Positions 8,831 to 16,099 of a DNA stretch of 64,000 nucleotides are shown piece after piece. Below the pieces are notes generated by a model. It had not been told where the DNA came from. It saw only the letters and a program-made list of their open reading frames with translations, and searched no databases. The number at the start of each line of letters is the position of its first letter. Position 1 is the stretch's first letter. This DNA is from Rhizobium sophoriradicis (GTDB lineage: Bacteria > Pseudomonadota > Alphaproteobacteria > Rhizobiales > Rhizobiaceae), in contig NZ_RQIH01000002.1 of the NCBI RefSeq assembly GCF_003939025.1, positions 1 to 64,000 of the forward strand, in the 5' to 3' direction. A program made the translations under genes and the position numbers.

Positions 8831-8870
8831 CCGGACCAAAGTCCTGCCTGTTTTAGTACCTTTGGTCCGG
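8831..8870. repeat. Perfect 11-bp inverted repeat (CCGGACCAAAG / CTTTGGTCCGG)
   Basis: Arms at 8831-8841 and 8860-8870, separated by 18 bases. The arms contain a GGACCAAAG core that recurs near several neighbouring genes. It lies in the 301-base interval 8654-8954, about 85 bases before the Gly-rich gene; the rest of that interval shows no gene. It could be a paired binding site or an RNA hairpin; there is no T-run, so a terminator is unlikely. Confidence 0.6.
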
Positions 8871-8954
8871 TTGCATTTAACCCTCGGAAAAGCGAAAATT
8901 CGCGCGCGTAGAGCAAGCATAGAATTGGGAAGAACGGATGAACGAGGCGACGGC

Positions 8955-9452
8955 ATGACAATCTCCAAGCGCAATTTTTTGAGATTGGGTGGTTGTGCGG
9001 CCGTCGCGCTGGTTGCTGCCGCATCACCTTTGACGCTTAGTTTGGACGGCTCCCTGCCTACGCTGGCGGTCGAGCATGCGCAGGCAAAGGACGGCAATAA
9101 CGGCAATGGGGGCGGAAACGGAGGCGGCGGCGGCGGTGGCGGCGGCAACGGCGGTGGCAGTGGTGGAGGCAATGGTGGAGGGAACGGCAATGGGGGCGGA
9201 AGCAGCAATAATGGTTCCGGCAACAGCGCGGGCGGAAACTCCGGCAGATCCTCTTCAGCCGCCTCGCGGACAGAAGTGGGGGCGAGGGCGACTGAAGATT
9301 CCGACGGATCGATCAACGTTCGCCACGCAAACGGCATCACCGAAAGCCTGCGCAGCGGCCGCTATGTCATGAAGGACCCGAAAGGCAGGACGATCATAAG
9401 CCGTCAGGCAACGGCCAACGATGCACGCCGACTGAGCCGCTTCTTTCGCTAG
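8955..9452 (+). CDS. Exported glycine-rich protein
   Basis: 165 residues. The N-terminus SKRNFLRLGG followed by a hydrophobic stretch resembles a Tat signal with Lys-Arg in place of Arg-Arg. A low-complexity Gly/Asn block spans about residues 48-95. The C-terminal ~60 residues are conserved-looking (RHANGITESLRSGRY, DPKGRTIISR, ATANDARRLSRF), a short domain seen in rhizobial exported proteins. The ATG at 8955 is chosen because the signal peptide starts there; the frame is open further upstream. Function unknown; cell-envelope location is inferred. The preceding region carries the GGACCAAAG inverted repeat. Confidence 0.65.
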   Translation: MTISKRNFLRLGGCAAVALVAAASPLTLSLDGSLPTLAVEHAQAKDGNNGNGGGNGGGGGGGGGNGGGSGGGNGGGNGNGGGSSNNGSGNSAGGNSGRSSSAASRTEVGARATEDSDGSINVRHANGITESLRSGRYVMKDPKGRTIISRQATANDARRLSRFFR

Positions 9453-9519
9453 AGCTGATGCCGAACAGTGTGAGCGGTTTTCGGACGACATCCTGTTTTT
9501 AGGGCCGGTCGGCGCAGCG

Positions 9520-10143
9520 CTACCGACGTTCGCGCCATTGCAGGGCCGCTTCGGTCCTGTTTGAGACGCCGAGTTTGCTCAGAATCTGGGTCATATGGTG
9601 CTTCACGGTCTTTTCCTGCAGGTTGAGCCGCAAGCCGATATGCTTGTTGGAGAGACCTTGAGCGACGAGATCCATCACCTCGCGTTCCCGTGGCGTAAGG
9701 CTGTTCTTGTCGGAGGCTGAGTCATGCAGCGAATTTTCCATGACCTTTGTCGACATCGTCGGCGAGATATACCGTGATCCGCTGAGGACGGTCTGGATCG
9801 CTTCGGCAAGACCACGGGAGCCGACACCCTTGAGGACATAGCCCATTGCGCCTTGTTGCAGGGCTCCAAGCAGCGTGTCCACCTCCTCTGATACCGTCAA
9901 CATCAGCACTTTCGTCGTCGGGCTGCGCGCCAGGACGTCGCCGATGGCAGCCAATCCGCCGCCCGGCATCGAGACATCGAGAAGCATGACGTCTGGGCGG
10001 TTGTTCAAAGCGATCATGGCGGCGTCTTCGCTGCTGGCGCCTTCGCCAATGACCACGAAGTCGCTCATCTCCGACAAGCTGCGCGTTACGCCCTCGCGAA
10101 AAAGCGGGTGGTCGTCCACGACGCCGACGGTGATTGCTGTCAT
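9520..10143 (-). CDS. NarL/FixJ-type response regulator with LuxR HTH
   Basis: 207 residues. An N-terminal receiver domain has the acidic pair in VVDDHPLFREGV, the phospho-acceptor Asp in MLLDVSMPGG (about residue 54), the Thr/Ser of LMLTVSEE, and Lys in YVLKGVG. A C-terminal LuxR-type DNA-binding domain starts at LTPREREVMDLVAQGLSN (about 135) and ends in the recognition helix region KTVKHHMTQILSKLGV. The ATG at 10143 is taken as start; a TTG at 10158 would overlap the upstream kinase gene. It directly follows the histidine kinase gene, so the pair is a two-component system. Likely targets are nearby envelope/stress genes that share a GGACYAAAGTCC-like motif (inference). Confidence 0.9.
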   Translation of the reverse strand: MTAITVGVVDDHPLFREGVTRSLSEMSDFVVIGEGASSEDAAMIALNNRPDVMLLDVSMPGGGLAAIGDVLARSPTTKVLMLTVSEEVDTLLGALQQGAMGYVLKGVGSRGLAEAIQTVLSGSRYISPTMSTKVMENSLHDSASDKNSLTPREREVMDLVAQGLSNKHIGLRLNLQEKTVKHHMTQILSKLGVSNRTEAALQWRERR

Positions 10144-10147
10144 CTCT

Positions 10148-11536
10148 CTAGTCTCCAACTTCCATGGGCTCGAAGGTCATGGTCACCATCGTTCCTTCTT
10201 CGCCTGTCTTGATATCGAAGGATCCCCCCAGGCTGTCGATGCGTTCGCGAAGCCCCACCAGCCCGAGGCTTGTCGGCCTCACGTCCGCCGGGTCGAAACC
10301 ATTGCCACGATCGCTGACCTCAACACGAACGTGACCGTTGTGCGACACAGCTTTGACGGTTTGCTGAACGCCGCCGCCGTGGCGATAGGCATTGTTCAGA
10401 GCTTCCTGGATGAAGCGATAAATACAGATCTTTACGGCAGTCGCGAGTTCGGGTCCATCCTCGTCGATGATCGTTTCGACAATGGTCCCAGTCTTTTGCT
10501 GATGCGCTTCGACGACCCGCAGCACGATCTCGCTGATCGTGGATTTTTCGATCTGCGGGAGCACCAGTCCGCTGCAGATATTGCGAATCTCCGCCATCGC
10601 CTCGGCCAGGCTCGAGCGGATCCAGGCAAGTTCCTTTTCCCGGGCTTCGGGTTGGGTAGACGCGTTGATCAAGAGGTCGCTGTCCAGTCGCAATGAAGCA
10701 TAGGCGATGTGCTGTGCCGGACCGTCGTGCAGATCGGCGCCGATGCTGCGCAGATATGTTTCATTCAGCGCCGCCACCCGTTGCGAGGCGCGCTGCAGCC
10801 GCCGCTGCAGCCCGCGGTTTTCGGAGAGCAACGCCGACAATTCCGTAACCCGTTCCTTGAGATCCTTGCGCTGCGCTTCGATCGTGCGGCTGCCGCGAAA
10901 CACCAGAGCGGAGAGAACGAGGAAGAAGATCGCTGTGAGGGCGGCGACCGCCCCCCAGCTCCGCAGCCTGGCATTTGCCAGGCTATCGGCAAGTCCTTCC
11001 GCGCTCTCGTAGAATTCGAGAACGGCGACCGCCTGGCCGGACCAGGGCTGGAGGACCGGGTTGTAGATTTCCATCAGCGGTCTGCCGAGCGCGCGCTCCT
11101 TGCCGCTTTCCGGATCGCCGGCGATCTCATAACGCGCGACGAGCGACCCTGCGAATGCCTTCTGAAGTTTGTCGCTTACCGGAAACTTCTGGCCCACCAG
11201 CTCCTTCTCGTTCGAATAAAGAACGGTGCCGTCGGCTCGCCACAGCTTGAACGACACAAGCCGCCGGCCCAACGCGCCCTGGCCGAGCGTTTCGTCCAGA
11301 GCCTGGGCGCTGCCTTCGTCGAGCAGCGATTCCGTTTGCATGTCGGGAAGCAGCGGCGCGACTACGCTGTCGACGTAGAGCGCCGTTGCCGCGCCGGAAT
11401 TGTGAATGACGGCCTCCTCGATCAGATGGGTGACGAGAATACCCACCAGAAACATGACGGCGATCGAGACCAGGCCGCCCGCGATGAAAAATTGGGAGGC
11501 GAGTGAGCGGGCATTCCAGCGGCGAAGCCAATTCAT
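10148..11536 (-). CDS. Membrane sensor histidine kinase (NarX/DegS type, HisKA_3)
   Basis: 462 residues. TM1 is at about residues 16-38 and TM2 at about 188-210, enclosing a periplasmic sensor region of about 150 residues. A cytoplasmic coiled segment leads to the HisKA_3 dimerisation motif ADLHDGPAQHI with the phospho-accepting His near 267. The HATPase domain has NNAYRHGGG (about 382, N box), DRGNGFDP and GLVGLRERI (G boxes). It is cognate to the LuxR-type regulator 4 bases downstream. The small membrane protein gene ending at 11601 lies 64 bases upstream on the same strand and may be co-transcribed, possibly from the EcfG-like promoter at 11805-11829. The signal is unknown. Confidence 0.9.
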   Translation of the reverse strand: MNWLRRWNARSLASQFFIAGGLVSIAVMFLVGILVTHLIEEAVIHNSGAATALYVDSVVAPLLPDMQTESLLDEGSAQALDETLGQGALGRRLVSFKLWRADGTVLYSNEKELVGQKFPVSDKLQKAFAGSLVARYEIAGDPESGKERALGRPLMEIYNPVLQPWSGQAVAVLEFYESAEGLADSLANARLRSWGAVAALTAIFFLVLSALVFRGSRTIEAQRKDLKERVTELSALLSENRGLQRRLQRASQRVAALNETYLRSIGADLHDGPAQHIAYASLRLDSDLLINASTQPEAREKELAWIRSSLAEAMAEIRNICSGLVLPQIEKSTISEIVLRVVEAHQQKTGTIVETIIDEDGPELATAVKICIYRFIQEALNNAYRHGGGVQQTVKAVSHNGHVRVEVSDRGNGFDPADVRPTSLGLVGLRERIDSLGGSFDIKTGEEGTMVTMTFEPMEVGD

Positions 11537-11600
11537 TTTGATACCGGAAAGTGACTTTGCCGACTAACCTACAGCGTCTTCAGAGTTTTTCCAGGCAGTA

Positions 11601-11777
11601 TCAGGGCAGATTCCTGGTATCGAAGACCTCGGCGCCCCTGACGCTCTCGGTCAACGGGACGCTATCGCCCGACATGGCTGCGCCGAAGACATAGAGGAGG
11701 CCGGCCAGAACGACGACGAGAGCGATGACGGAGACGCTCCAGGCCTCATTCACATGGGATCTGTTACTGCGGTTCAT
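11601..11777 (-). CDS. Small single-pass membrane protein (58 aa)
   Basis: A 58-residue protein with one transmembrane helix (residues ~14-33, VSVIALVVVLAGLLYVFGAA) and a polar C-terminal tail that would face the periplasm. ATG 11777 is preceded by AGGAGATCCCGCAC, a clear Shine-Dalgarno. Upstream on the minus strand is an exact GGAAC-N16-CGTT motif. It sits in front of the histidine kinase gene. An accessory sensor role is a guess from position only. Confidence 0.6.
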   Translation of the reverse strand: MNRSNRSHVNEAWSVSVIALVVVLAGLLYVFGAAMSGDSVPLTESVRGAEVFDTRNLP

Positions 11778-11804
11778 GTGCGGGATCTCCTTTCGTGTCT
11801 TGCA

Positions 11805-11829
11805 AACGACGCCATGAGGCACCCGTTCC
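11805..11829 (-). promoter_or_regulatory. EcfG-type promoter (exact GGAAC-N16-CGTT)
   Basis: On the minus strand GGAAC is at 11829-11825, the spacer is 16 bases and CGTT is at 11808-11805. This matches the EcfG general-stress sigma consensus exactly. It lies about 28 bases upstream of the 58-aa membrane protein gene. Confidence 0.6.
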
Positions 11830-11939
11830 ACGCCGGGGACTTCGGTCGAAGAGGCTTGGGACTATGGTCCGACCACCGTGGACAATGGCTGATTCAGCCA
11901 TATTTTCCCGTTAGCGGAGTTGGTGTTGGAGACGTGTGA

Positions 11940-12791
11940 GTGACAATTTCTGCGGACATCGAAGACGGCGCAGCCGCCGCATGGGCCACCTCTCCGGCGA
12001 CGTTCGGGGAGGGCGTCGCCGACCTTTACCAAACGCTTCTCGTGCCGCTCCTCTTCGAACCCTATGCGTCGGAGATGGTGATTGTCGCCGAACGGTTTAA
12101 ACCCGTCAGCGTGCTCGAAGTCGCGGCGGGGACCGGCGCCTTGACACGCGCTCTGCGCGCCAGGCTCGATCCGGCGGCTGAGATCGTCGCCACCGATCTC
12201 AGCCAGGCAATGATCGACGTCGGTGCCCCGTCCTTGACGCTGTCGCGGACCCATTGGATGCATGCGGACGCACAAGATTTGCCCTTCGCCCACGCAATGT
12301 TCGATCTCGTCATCTGTCAGTTCGGCGTCATGTTCTTTCCGGACAAGCTCAAGGCCTATGGCGAAGCAAAAAGAGTTTTGCGCAGCGGAGGCCGTTTCCT
12401 GTTTTCGACATGGGATTCGCTTGCGGCCAACGACTTCGCAAGATGTGTGAACGAATGTCTGACACAGCTCTTTCCGTCGGATCCCCCGGACTTCCTGGAA
12501 CGTTTGCCATACTCCTACTTTGATCCCGATACGATCAAGGCACAGGTTTCTTCGGCGGGATTCGAGGCGGTTTCCTGCGATCGGGTGACGTTGACCTCGA
12601 GCGCGGCTACCGCCCACCACGTTGCGGCGGCGTTCTGCAAGGGTTCGCCGCTCAGAGGAGAGATCGAATTGCGGGCGCCGGAGCGCATGTCCGAGATCGT
12701 CGATGAGGTGGCGGAGCAGGTAGCGTCGCGCTACGGCGCGAGCCCTAGCGGAGGCATGAGCGCGTTCATCGTCACCGGCCGCGTTCGGTAA
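11940..12791 (+). CDS. Class I SAM-dependent methyltransferase
   Basis: 283 residues with a GTG start preceded by GGAG. Motif I is LEVAAGTGALTRAL (about residues 57-70), the acidic motif II is VATDLSQAMIDV, and post-I/motif III lies in FDLVICQFGVMFFPD (about 121-135). This is the UbiE/Methyltransf_11 type, soluble. The acceptor substrate cannot be inferred. It is divergent from the small membrane protein gene, and a palindrome GGACTATGGTCC lies in the shared interval at 11859-11870. Confidence 0.85.
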   Translation: MTISADIEDGAAAAWATSPATFGEGVADLYQTLLVPLLFEPYASEMVIVAERFKPVSVLEVAAGTGALTRALRARLDPAAEIVATDLSQAMIDVGAPSLTLSRTHWMHADAQDLPFAHAMFDLVICQFGVMFFPDKLKAYGEAKRVLRSGGRFLFSTWDSLAANDFARCVNECLTQLFPSDPPDFLERLPYSYFDPDTIKAQVSSAGFEAVSCDRVTLTSSAATAHHVAAAFCKGSPLRGEIELRAPERMSEIVDEVAEQVASRYGASPSGGMSAFIVTGRVR

Positions 12792-12825
12792 CTAGAGCGG
12801 ACGCCTAATCGGCGCGGAGTCTTGA

Positions 12826-13098
12826 TTAAGGGATCATCCAGTAGTTCGCACGGGAGGGTTCGTGCATCGCGTCGATAACGTGCTGTTCGATCTCGATACA
12901 GGTCTCGTCATATTCCCGCACCAGCTTCAGATTGAACCCTCGCTTTCGAAGACGATCGCGTGCTTCAACCGCCATCTGATAGGCCTCGAAGAGCTCGAGT
13001 TGCCACGGCTCGCGCGCCGCCATGATCAGCGTCCGCATTTGCGGCAGGCGCATCGCCAAGCGCCTGCGTCCAGCTTCCCGGCGGTTGGATCGTGTCAT
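12826..13098 (-). CDS. Hypothetical protein, charged helical (90 aa)
   Basis: A 90-residue protein with many Arg and Glu residues and a predicted helical core (EPWQLELFEAYQMAVEARDRLR). No family is recognised. The start ATG 13098 follows a purine-rich GAGGGAG; the frame is open to 13161 but the extension lacks a better start. It converges with the methyltransferase gene and diverges from the exported protein gene at 13296. Confidence that it is coding is moderate. Confidence 0.5.
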   Translation of the reverse strand: MTRSNRREAGRRRLAMRLPQMRTLIMAAREPWQLELFEAYQMAVEARDRLRKRGFNLKLVREYDETCIEIEQHVIDAMHEPSRANYWMIP

Positions 13099-13222
13099 CT
13101 CCCTCAGTCTCCTGCCATGTCCGCAACGCGGTTCCCTTCGATTCTCAGATAGGGCCGGCACCGATTATTGACATGGATTTCGGACCAAGGACCGGGACCT
13201 CTCAGACTGAGGTCCGAGATCT

Positions 13223-13247
13223 GGAACGACCCGCTGCGCAGATAGTT
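13223..13247 (+). promoter_or_regulatory. Candidate EcfG-type promoter
   Basis: GGAAC at 13223-13227, a 16-base spacer, AGTT at 13244-13247 (one mismatch to CGTT), about 48 bases before the ATG at 13296. Immediately upstream is an inverted repeat GGACCTC-N7-GAGGTCC at 13195-13215. Confidence 0.5.
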
Positions 13248-13295
13248 GCTCTGCCAGCGGTCGCGAAGACCGTCTTGAAAGAGAAGGAGGAAAAC

Positions 13296-13694
13296 ATGCA
13301 CTTGAAGCTTATTGCCGGGGCGGCAGCCGCCGTGTCCCTGATGTCGAGTATCGCATTCGCCCAGTCCTCAACTGTCAACGGTGCGGCGGGCGGCGCGATC
13401 ACCGGAGCGATCGTCGGTGGTCCCGCCGGCGCTGCCATCGGCGGTGTTGCCGGCGCAGTTGTCGGCACGGCGATTGATCCGCCGCCGCAAAAGGTCGTCA
13501 CCTACGTCCGCGAAGCTCCGGCCCCGTCGACGCGCGTGGTCGTGAAGGAGAAGGTTGTCGTCGGCCAGCCGTTGCCGGAGACGGTCGTCGTGACGCCCAT
13601 CCCGGACGATCCGACATATGCTTACGCGGTGGTCAATGACGAGCGTGTCATAGTCGAACCGTCGTCTCGCAAGGTGATCCAGATTATCAAGTGA
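13296..13694 (+). CDS. Exported glycine-zipper/DUF1236-like protein
   Basis: 132 residues with an N-terminal signal peptide (LIAGAAAAVSLMSSIAFAQ). A Gly/Ala-rich zipper (GGAITGAIVGGPAGAAIGG, residues ~30-48) follows, then a C-terminal domain with QPLPETVVVTPIPDD and YAVVNDERVIVEPSSRKVIQII, as in DUF1236 envelope proteins of rhizobia. The start is fixed by AAGGAGG five bases before the ATG. It is probably periplasmic or outer-membrane associated. The EcfG-like motif upstream suggests stress induction. Confidence 0.75.
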   Translation: MHLKLIAGAAAAVSLMSSIAFAQSSTVNGAAGGAITGAIVGGPAGAAIGGVAGAVVGTAIDPPPQKVVTYVREAPAPSTRVVVKEKVVVGQPLPETVVVTPIPDDPTYAYAVVNDERVIVEPSSRKVIQIIK

Positions 13695-13807
13695 TCTGAT
13701 CGTGCACGCGACCCCTGCCGCGTCTTGCCTTGGAAAATCATCTTTCAAAATCATCCGCGCGACAGTCGGGAACGCCGTCGCGCGGTCGAAAAAGCAGAGA
13801 GATCGTT

Positions 13808-13990
13808 ATGAAGACCAAGACATTTGCCGTCTATTCCGAAGAAAAATCCACTGGCTTCGCCGTGCCGCTGATCGCGATCCTGCTCGCAATCGCCGGCATT
13901 CTCGCCGTGCTTGTCGCCACCGGCGGCGATAGCAGTGCCGGCGCGCGCGTTTGGGTTCCCCAGGCACAACAGCAGGGGGCGGGCCAATGA
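13808..13990 (+). CDS. Small single-pass membrane protein (60 aa)
   Basis: 60 residues with a transmembrane helix at about 19-40 (PLIAILLAIAGILAVLVATG) and a short Gln-rich tail. The ATG at 13808 follows AGAGAGA. Its stop overlaps the start of the BA14K gene (ATGA), so the two are translationally coupled. No family is recognised. Confidence 0.55.
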   Translation: MKTKTFAVYSEEKSTGFAVPLIAILLAIAGILAVLVATGGDSSAGARVWVPQAQQQGAGQ

Positions 13991-14571
13991 ACGGTATTGC
14001 CTCCGTCGCCTTCGGCATCGTCAGCTCGGTCGGCGCCTGTATGGCCGCGGCATCGGTTGCCTCGCACGTCGTGGCGAACTCCGAGCCGCACGCTTTCCCG
14101 GAACTGGCCGCGCGCGATCTATGGACGACGCACCCGGTGAAAATCGATCCTCACCAACAGCATTATGAACGAATTGCCCCACTCTATTCCAGTTATGTCA
14201 CCGAAGCGCCGGCCACCGTGGCGTCGAGGACGACGACGCAGCCCGCTCGTCGCTCGAGCGAACTGCAGACGCCGCAGCCAAAATCGTCTGCCCAGCATCT
14301 CGCCTGGTGCGCGCAGCGTTACCGCTCCTTCGATCCGGCGACCAATAGCTACCGATCCTATAGCGGCGAAACCCGCGAATGCTCTTCGCCGTTTCAGACG
14401 CAGAATATCGCCGAAAGCGATGACGTAGGCGGCACGAGAGTGAATGCGCAGGCTGCGGCCCGATGCGCCGCCCGCTACCGATCCTATCGGCCGGAAGACA
14501 ATAGTTATCAACCCTGGGACGGACCGCGGCGAAGCTGCGACATATCCGATTTGGTCGCGACCAGCAATTAA
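13987..14571 (+). CDS. BA14K-family protein with two BA14K-like repeats
   Basis: 194 residues. A hydrophobic N-terminus (IASVAFGIVSSVGACMAAASVA) may be a signal peptide or anchor. Two BA14K-type units follow: WCAQRYRSFDPATNSY ending in Cys (about residues 112-140) and RCAARYRSYRPEDNSY also ending in Cys (about 159-185). Each has paired cysteines and the aromatic YRSY pattern. Brucella BA14K is an immunoreactive, lectin-like exported protein; most homologues have one unit, so the tandem is a small oddity. It overlaps the preceding small membrane protein gene by 4 bases. Confidence 0.75.
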   Translation: MNGIASVAFGIVSSVGACMAAASVASHVVANSEPHAFPELAARDLWTTHPVKIDPHQQHYERIAPLYSSYVTEAPATVASRTTTQPARRSSELQTPQPKSSAQHLAWCAQRYRSFDPATNSYRSYSGETRECSSPFQTQNIAESDDVGGTRVNAQAAARCAARYRSYRPEDNSYQPWDGPRRSCDISDLVATSN

Positions 14572-14683
14572 CCGTGGCCGGCGGGGCGTACGAAATCGCG
14601 CCAATGGGAGAGGCCAGACTAAAGTCCGTGTTGTGATCGCAGCGGTTGTGATATCCGGTTGTATTTGAGGGCGGAGAGCGGGG

Positions 14684-14998
14684 ATGGCGACGACGCTGAT
14701 AGCAGAAATCCATAAGGCCCAGACAAGGCTTCCGTTCCTGAGCAGAGCGGAGCGGGGAGCCCTTATCATGCGCATCCTTCGCGAGCTGAAGACGCTGCGT
14801 CAGGAGGTTCTCGGAAACGTGCCGGCCGATCGCTGTGTCTGGATCGACAAGCTTATTGCCTCGGTCTCCTCGACGATATCGGAAATCGTCAACATGCAGG
14901 ACGCCGAGTTCAATCGGGTTCTGAACGAATTCGAAAAGCTGATGGCGACGCTGCATAATATTTCGCGCCCGCAAAAGCAGTCGAAGACGATTCACTAG
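14684..14998 (+). CDS. Hypothetical protein (104 aa)
   Basis: 104 residues, mostly helical by composition, with no signal peptide, cysteine motif or recognised domain. It begins MATTLIAEIHKAQTRLPFLS, and GGAGAGCGGGG precedes the ATG. The upstream region contains AGACTAAAGTCCG (14616-14628), related to motifs near the two-component system. Function unknown. Confidence 0.5.
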   Translation: MATTLIAEIHKAQTRLPFLSRAERGALIMRILRELKTLRQEVLGNVPADRCVWIDKLIASVSSTISEIVNMQDAEFNRVLNEFEKLMATLHNISRPQKQSKTIH

Positions 14999-15117
14999 TT
15001 CGGCCCTCGCTTAATGCGGCGGCCGATAGTGACCCGACTGGTCACCCTGTCAAGGATGAACCTTACGGCGGCCCGCTGCGCTGGAAACCGATCCCAGCGC
15101 GCAAGCGTTCTCCTGGT

Positions 15118-16002
15118 ATGATCGACACAAAAGCTCCCGCTGGTGAAGATAAGGCGCCGTCCGGCGAGGATGATCGAAAGCCGGGCGCTGACGTTTCCTT
15201 TCCTTACGACAGGATGACCGTCGAGCAATTCCGAAGACGCTTCCCCCGCGCCCGCTGGAGCGATGATCGCAAGGCCTGGTTCGTTCCCGGCAGGACGGCA
15301 TCCCGCCGCATCGGACGATGGCTGGCCGAGCTGGAGGCCGAGGCCGACGCGCATGCGGATGCGAAGGGGCGCGATGCCTTCGCCTTCGATCCTATCGACA
15401 GCCCATATCTTGAACTCGGCAAGGCAGGCTTTCGAATCCGTACACCCTATTCGAAGACCGTCGTCGACGAACTGCGCGAAGTGCCGTTCTCGCGATGGGA
15501 TAGCGACCTCCGTTTATGGCACGTCCCCTTCCAGTCCTATGAAGATTTAAGACGCAGATGGTCCGACATCGAAGCGGCGGCTCGCAGAAACGAGCCGGAG
15601 GAGAGACGACGGCGCGCGGAGGAGCGTAAGGGAACCGAACAGGATATGCGCAGCAGGCTTCGCTCGGCGGAACGAAAGCGCCGTCGTTACCCGCTTCCTG
15701 CCGACGACCTGCCGCCGATAGGACGTCCCGTGTCCACCGCCTATGGGATCGTTGTCTTCACTGGTATTACCGGCGAACTGGTCGATCCCCACCTCGTTGA
15801 GGACTTTTATCCCGGCGTCGACAAGGATGATCTCTGGGGATATTGGCGGGTGCCGGTATTGGAAGAGCTTGTCCGTACGTGGCCGGCAAAAACACCGCCC
15901 CCTCAAGGTGCCAGATGGTGGCTGCCGACGATCGAAGAATTGAGGCCCGCCCGCCGCGCGGCAAGATCGCGCGCGGCGAGGAGGCAACCAAAGACACCGT
16001 GA
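15118..16002 (+). CDS. Protein with two HARP-like repeats (294 aa)
   Basis: 294 residues. Two related blocks are visible: residues ~28-75 (FPYDRMTVEQFRRRFPRARW, then KAWFVP) and ~107-153 (RTPYSKTVVDELREVPFSRW, then LRLWHVP). Both follow the scheme PY-x(3)-V-x(6)-P-x-RW-x-SD-x(2)-x-W-x-VP and then a helix. This resembles the HARP module of SMARCAL1-type annealing helicases. A basic Glu/Arg-rich linker (~155-190) follows, then a C-terminal ~100-residue region with YGIVVFTGITGELVD and RWWLPTIEELRP that is not recognised. No helicase domain is present. DNA or nucleic-acid binding is inferred only from the repeat similarity. Confidence 0.65.
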   Translation: MIDTKAPAGEDKAPSGEDDRKPGADVSFPYDRMTVEQFRRRFPRARWSDDRKAWFVPGRTASRRIGRWLAELEAEADAHADAKGRDAFAFDPIDSPYLELGKAGFRIRTPYSKTVVDELREVPFSRWDSDLRLWHVPFQSYEDLRRRWSDIEAAARRNEPEERRRRAEERKGTEQDMRSRLRSAERKRRRYPLPADDLPPIGRPVSTAYGIVVFTGITGELVDPHLVEDFYPGVDKDDLWGYWRVPVLEELVRTWPAKTPPPQGARWWLPTIEELRPARRAARSRAARRQPKTP

Positions 16003-16099
16003 CGGCAGCTGTCGCAAGGGGCCGGACCTGTCGCAGAGGCAGTCCCGGGTCTGCGCAGTCCGCGTGGGAACAAATTCCCACGTCGGCCATTTGTCATCC

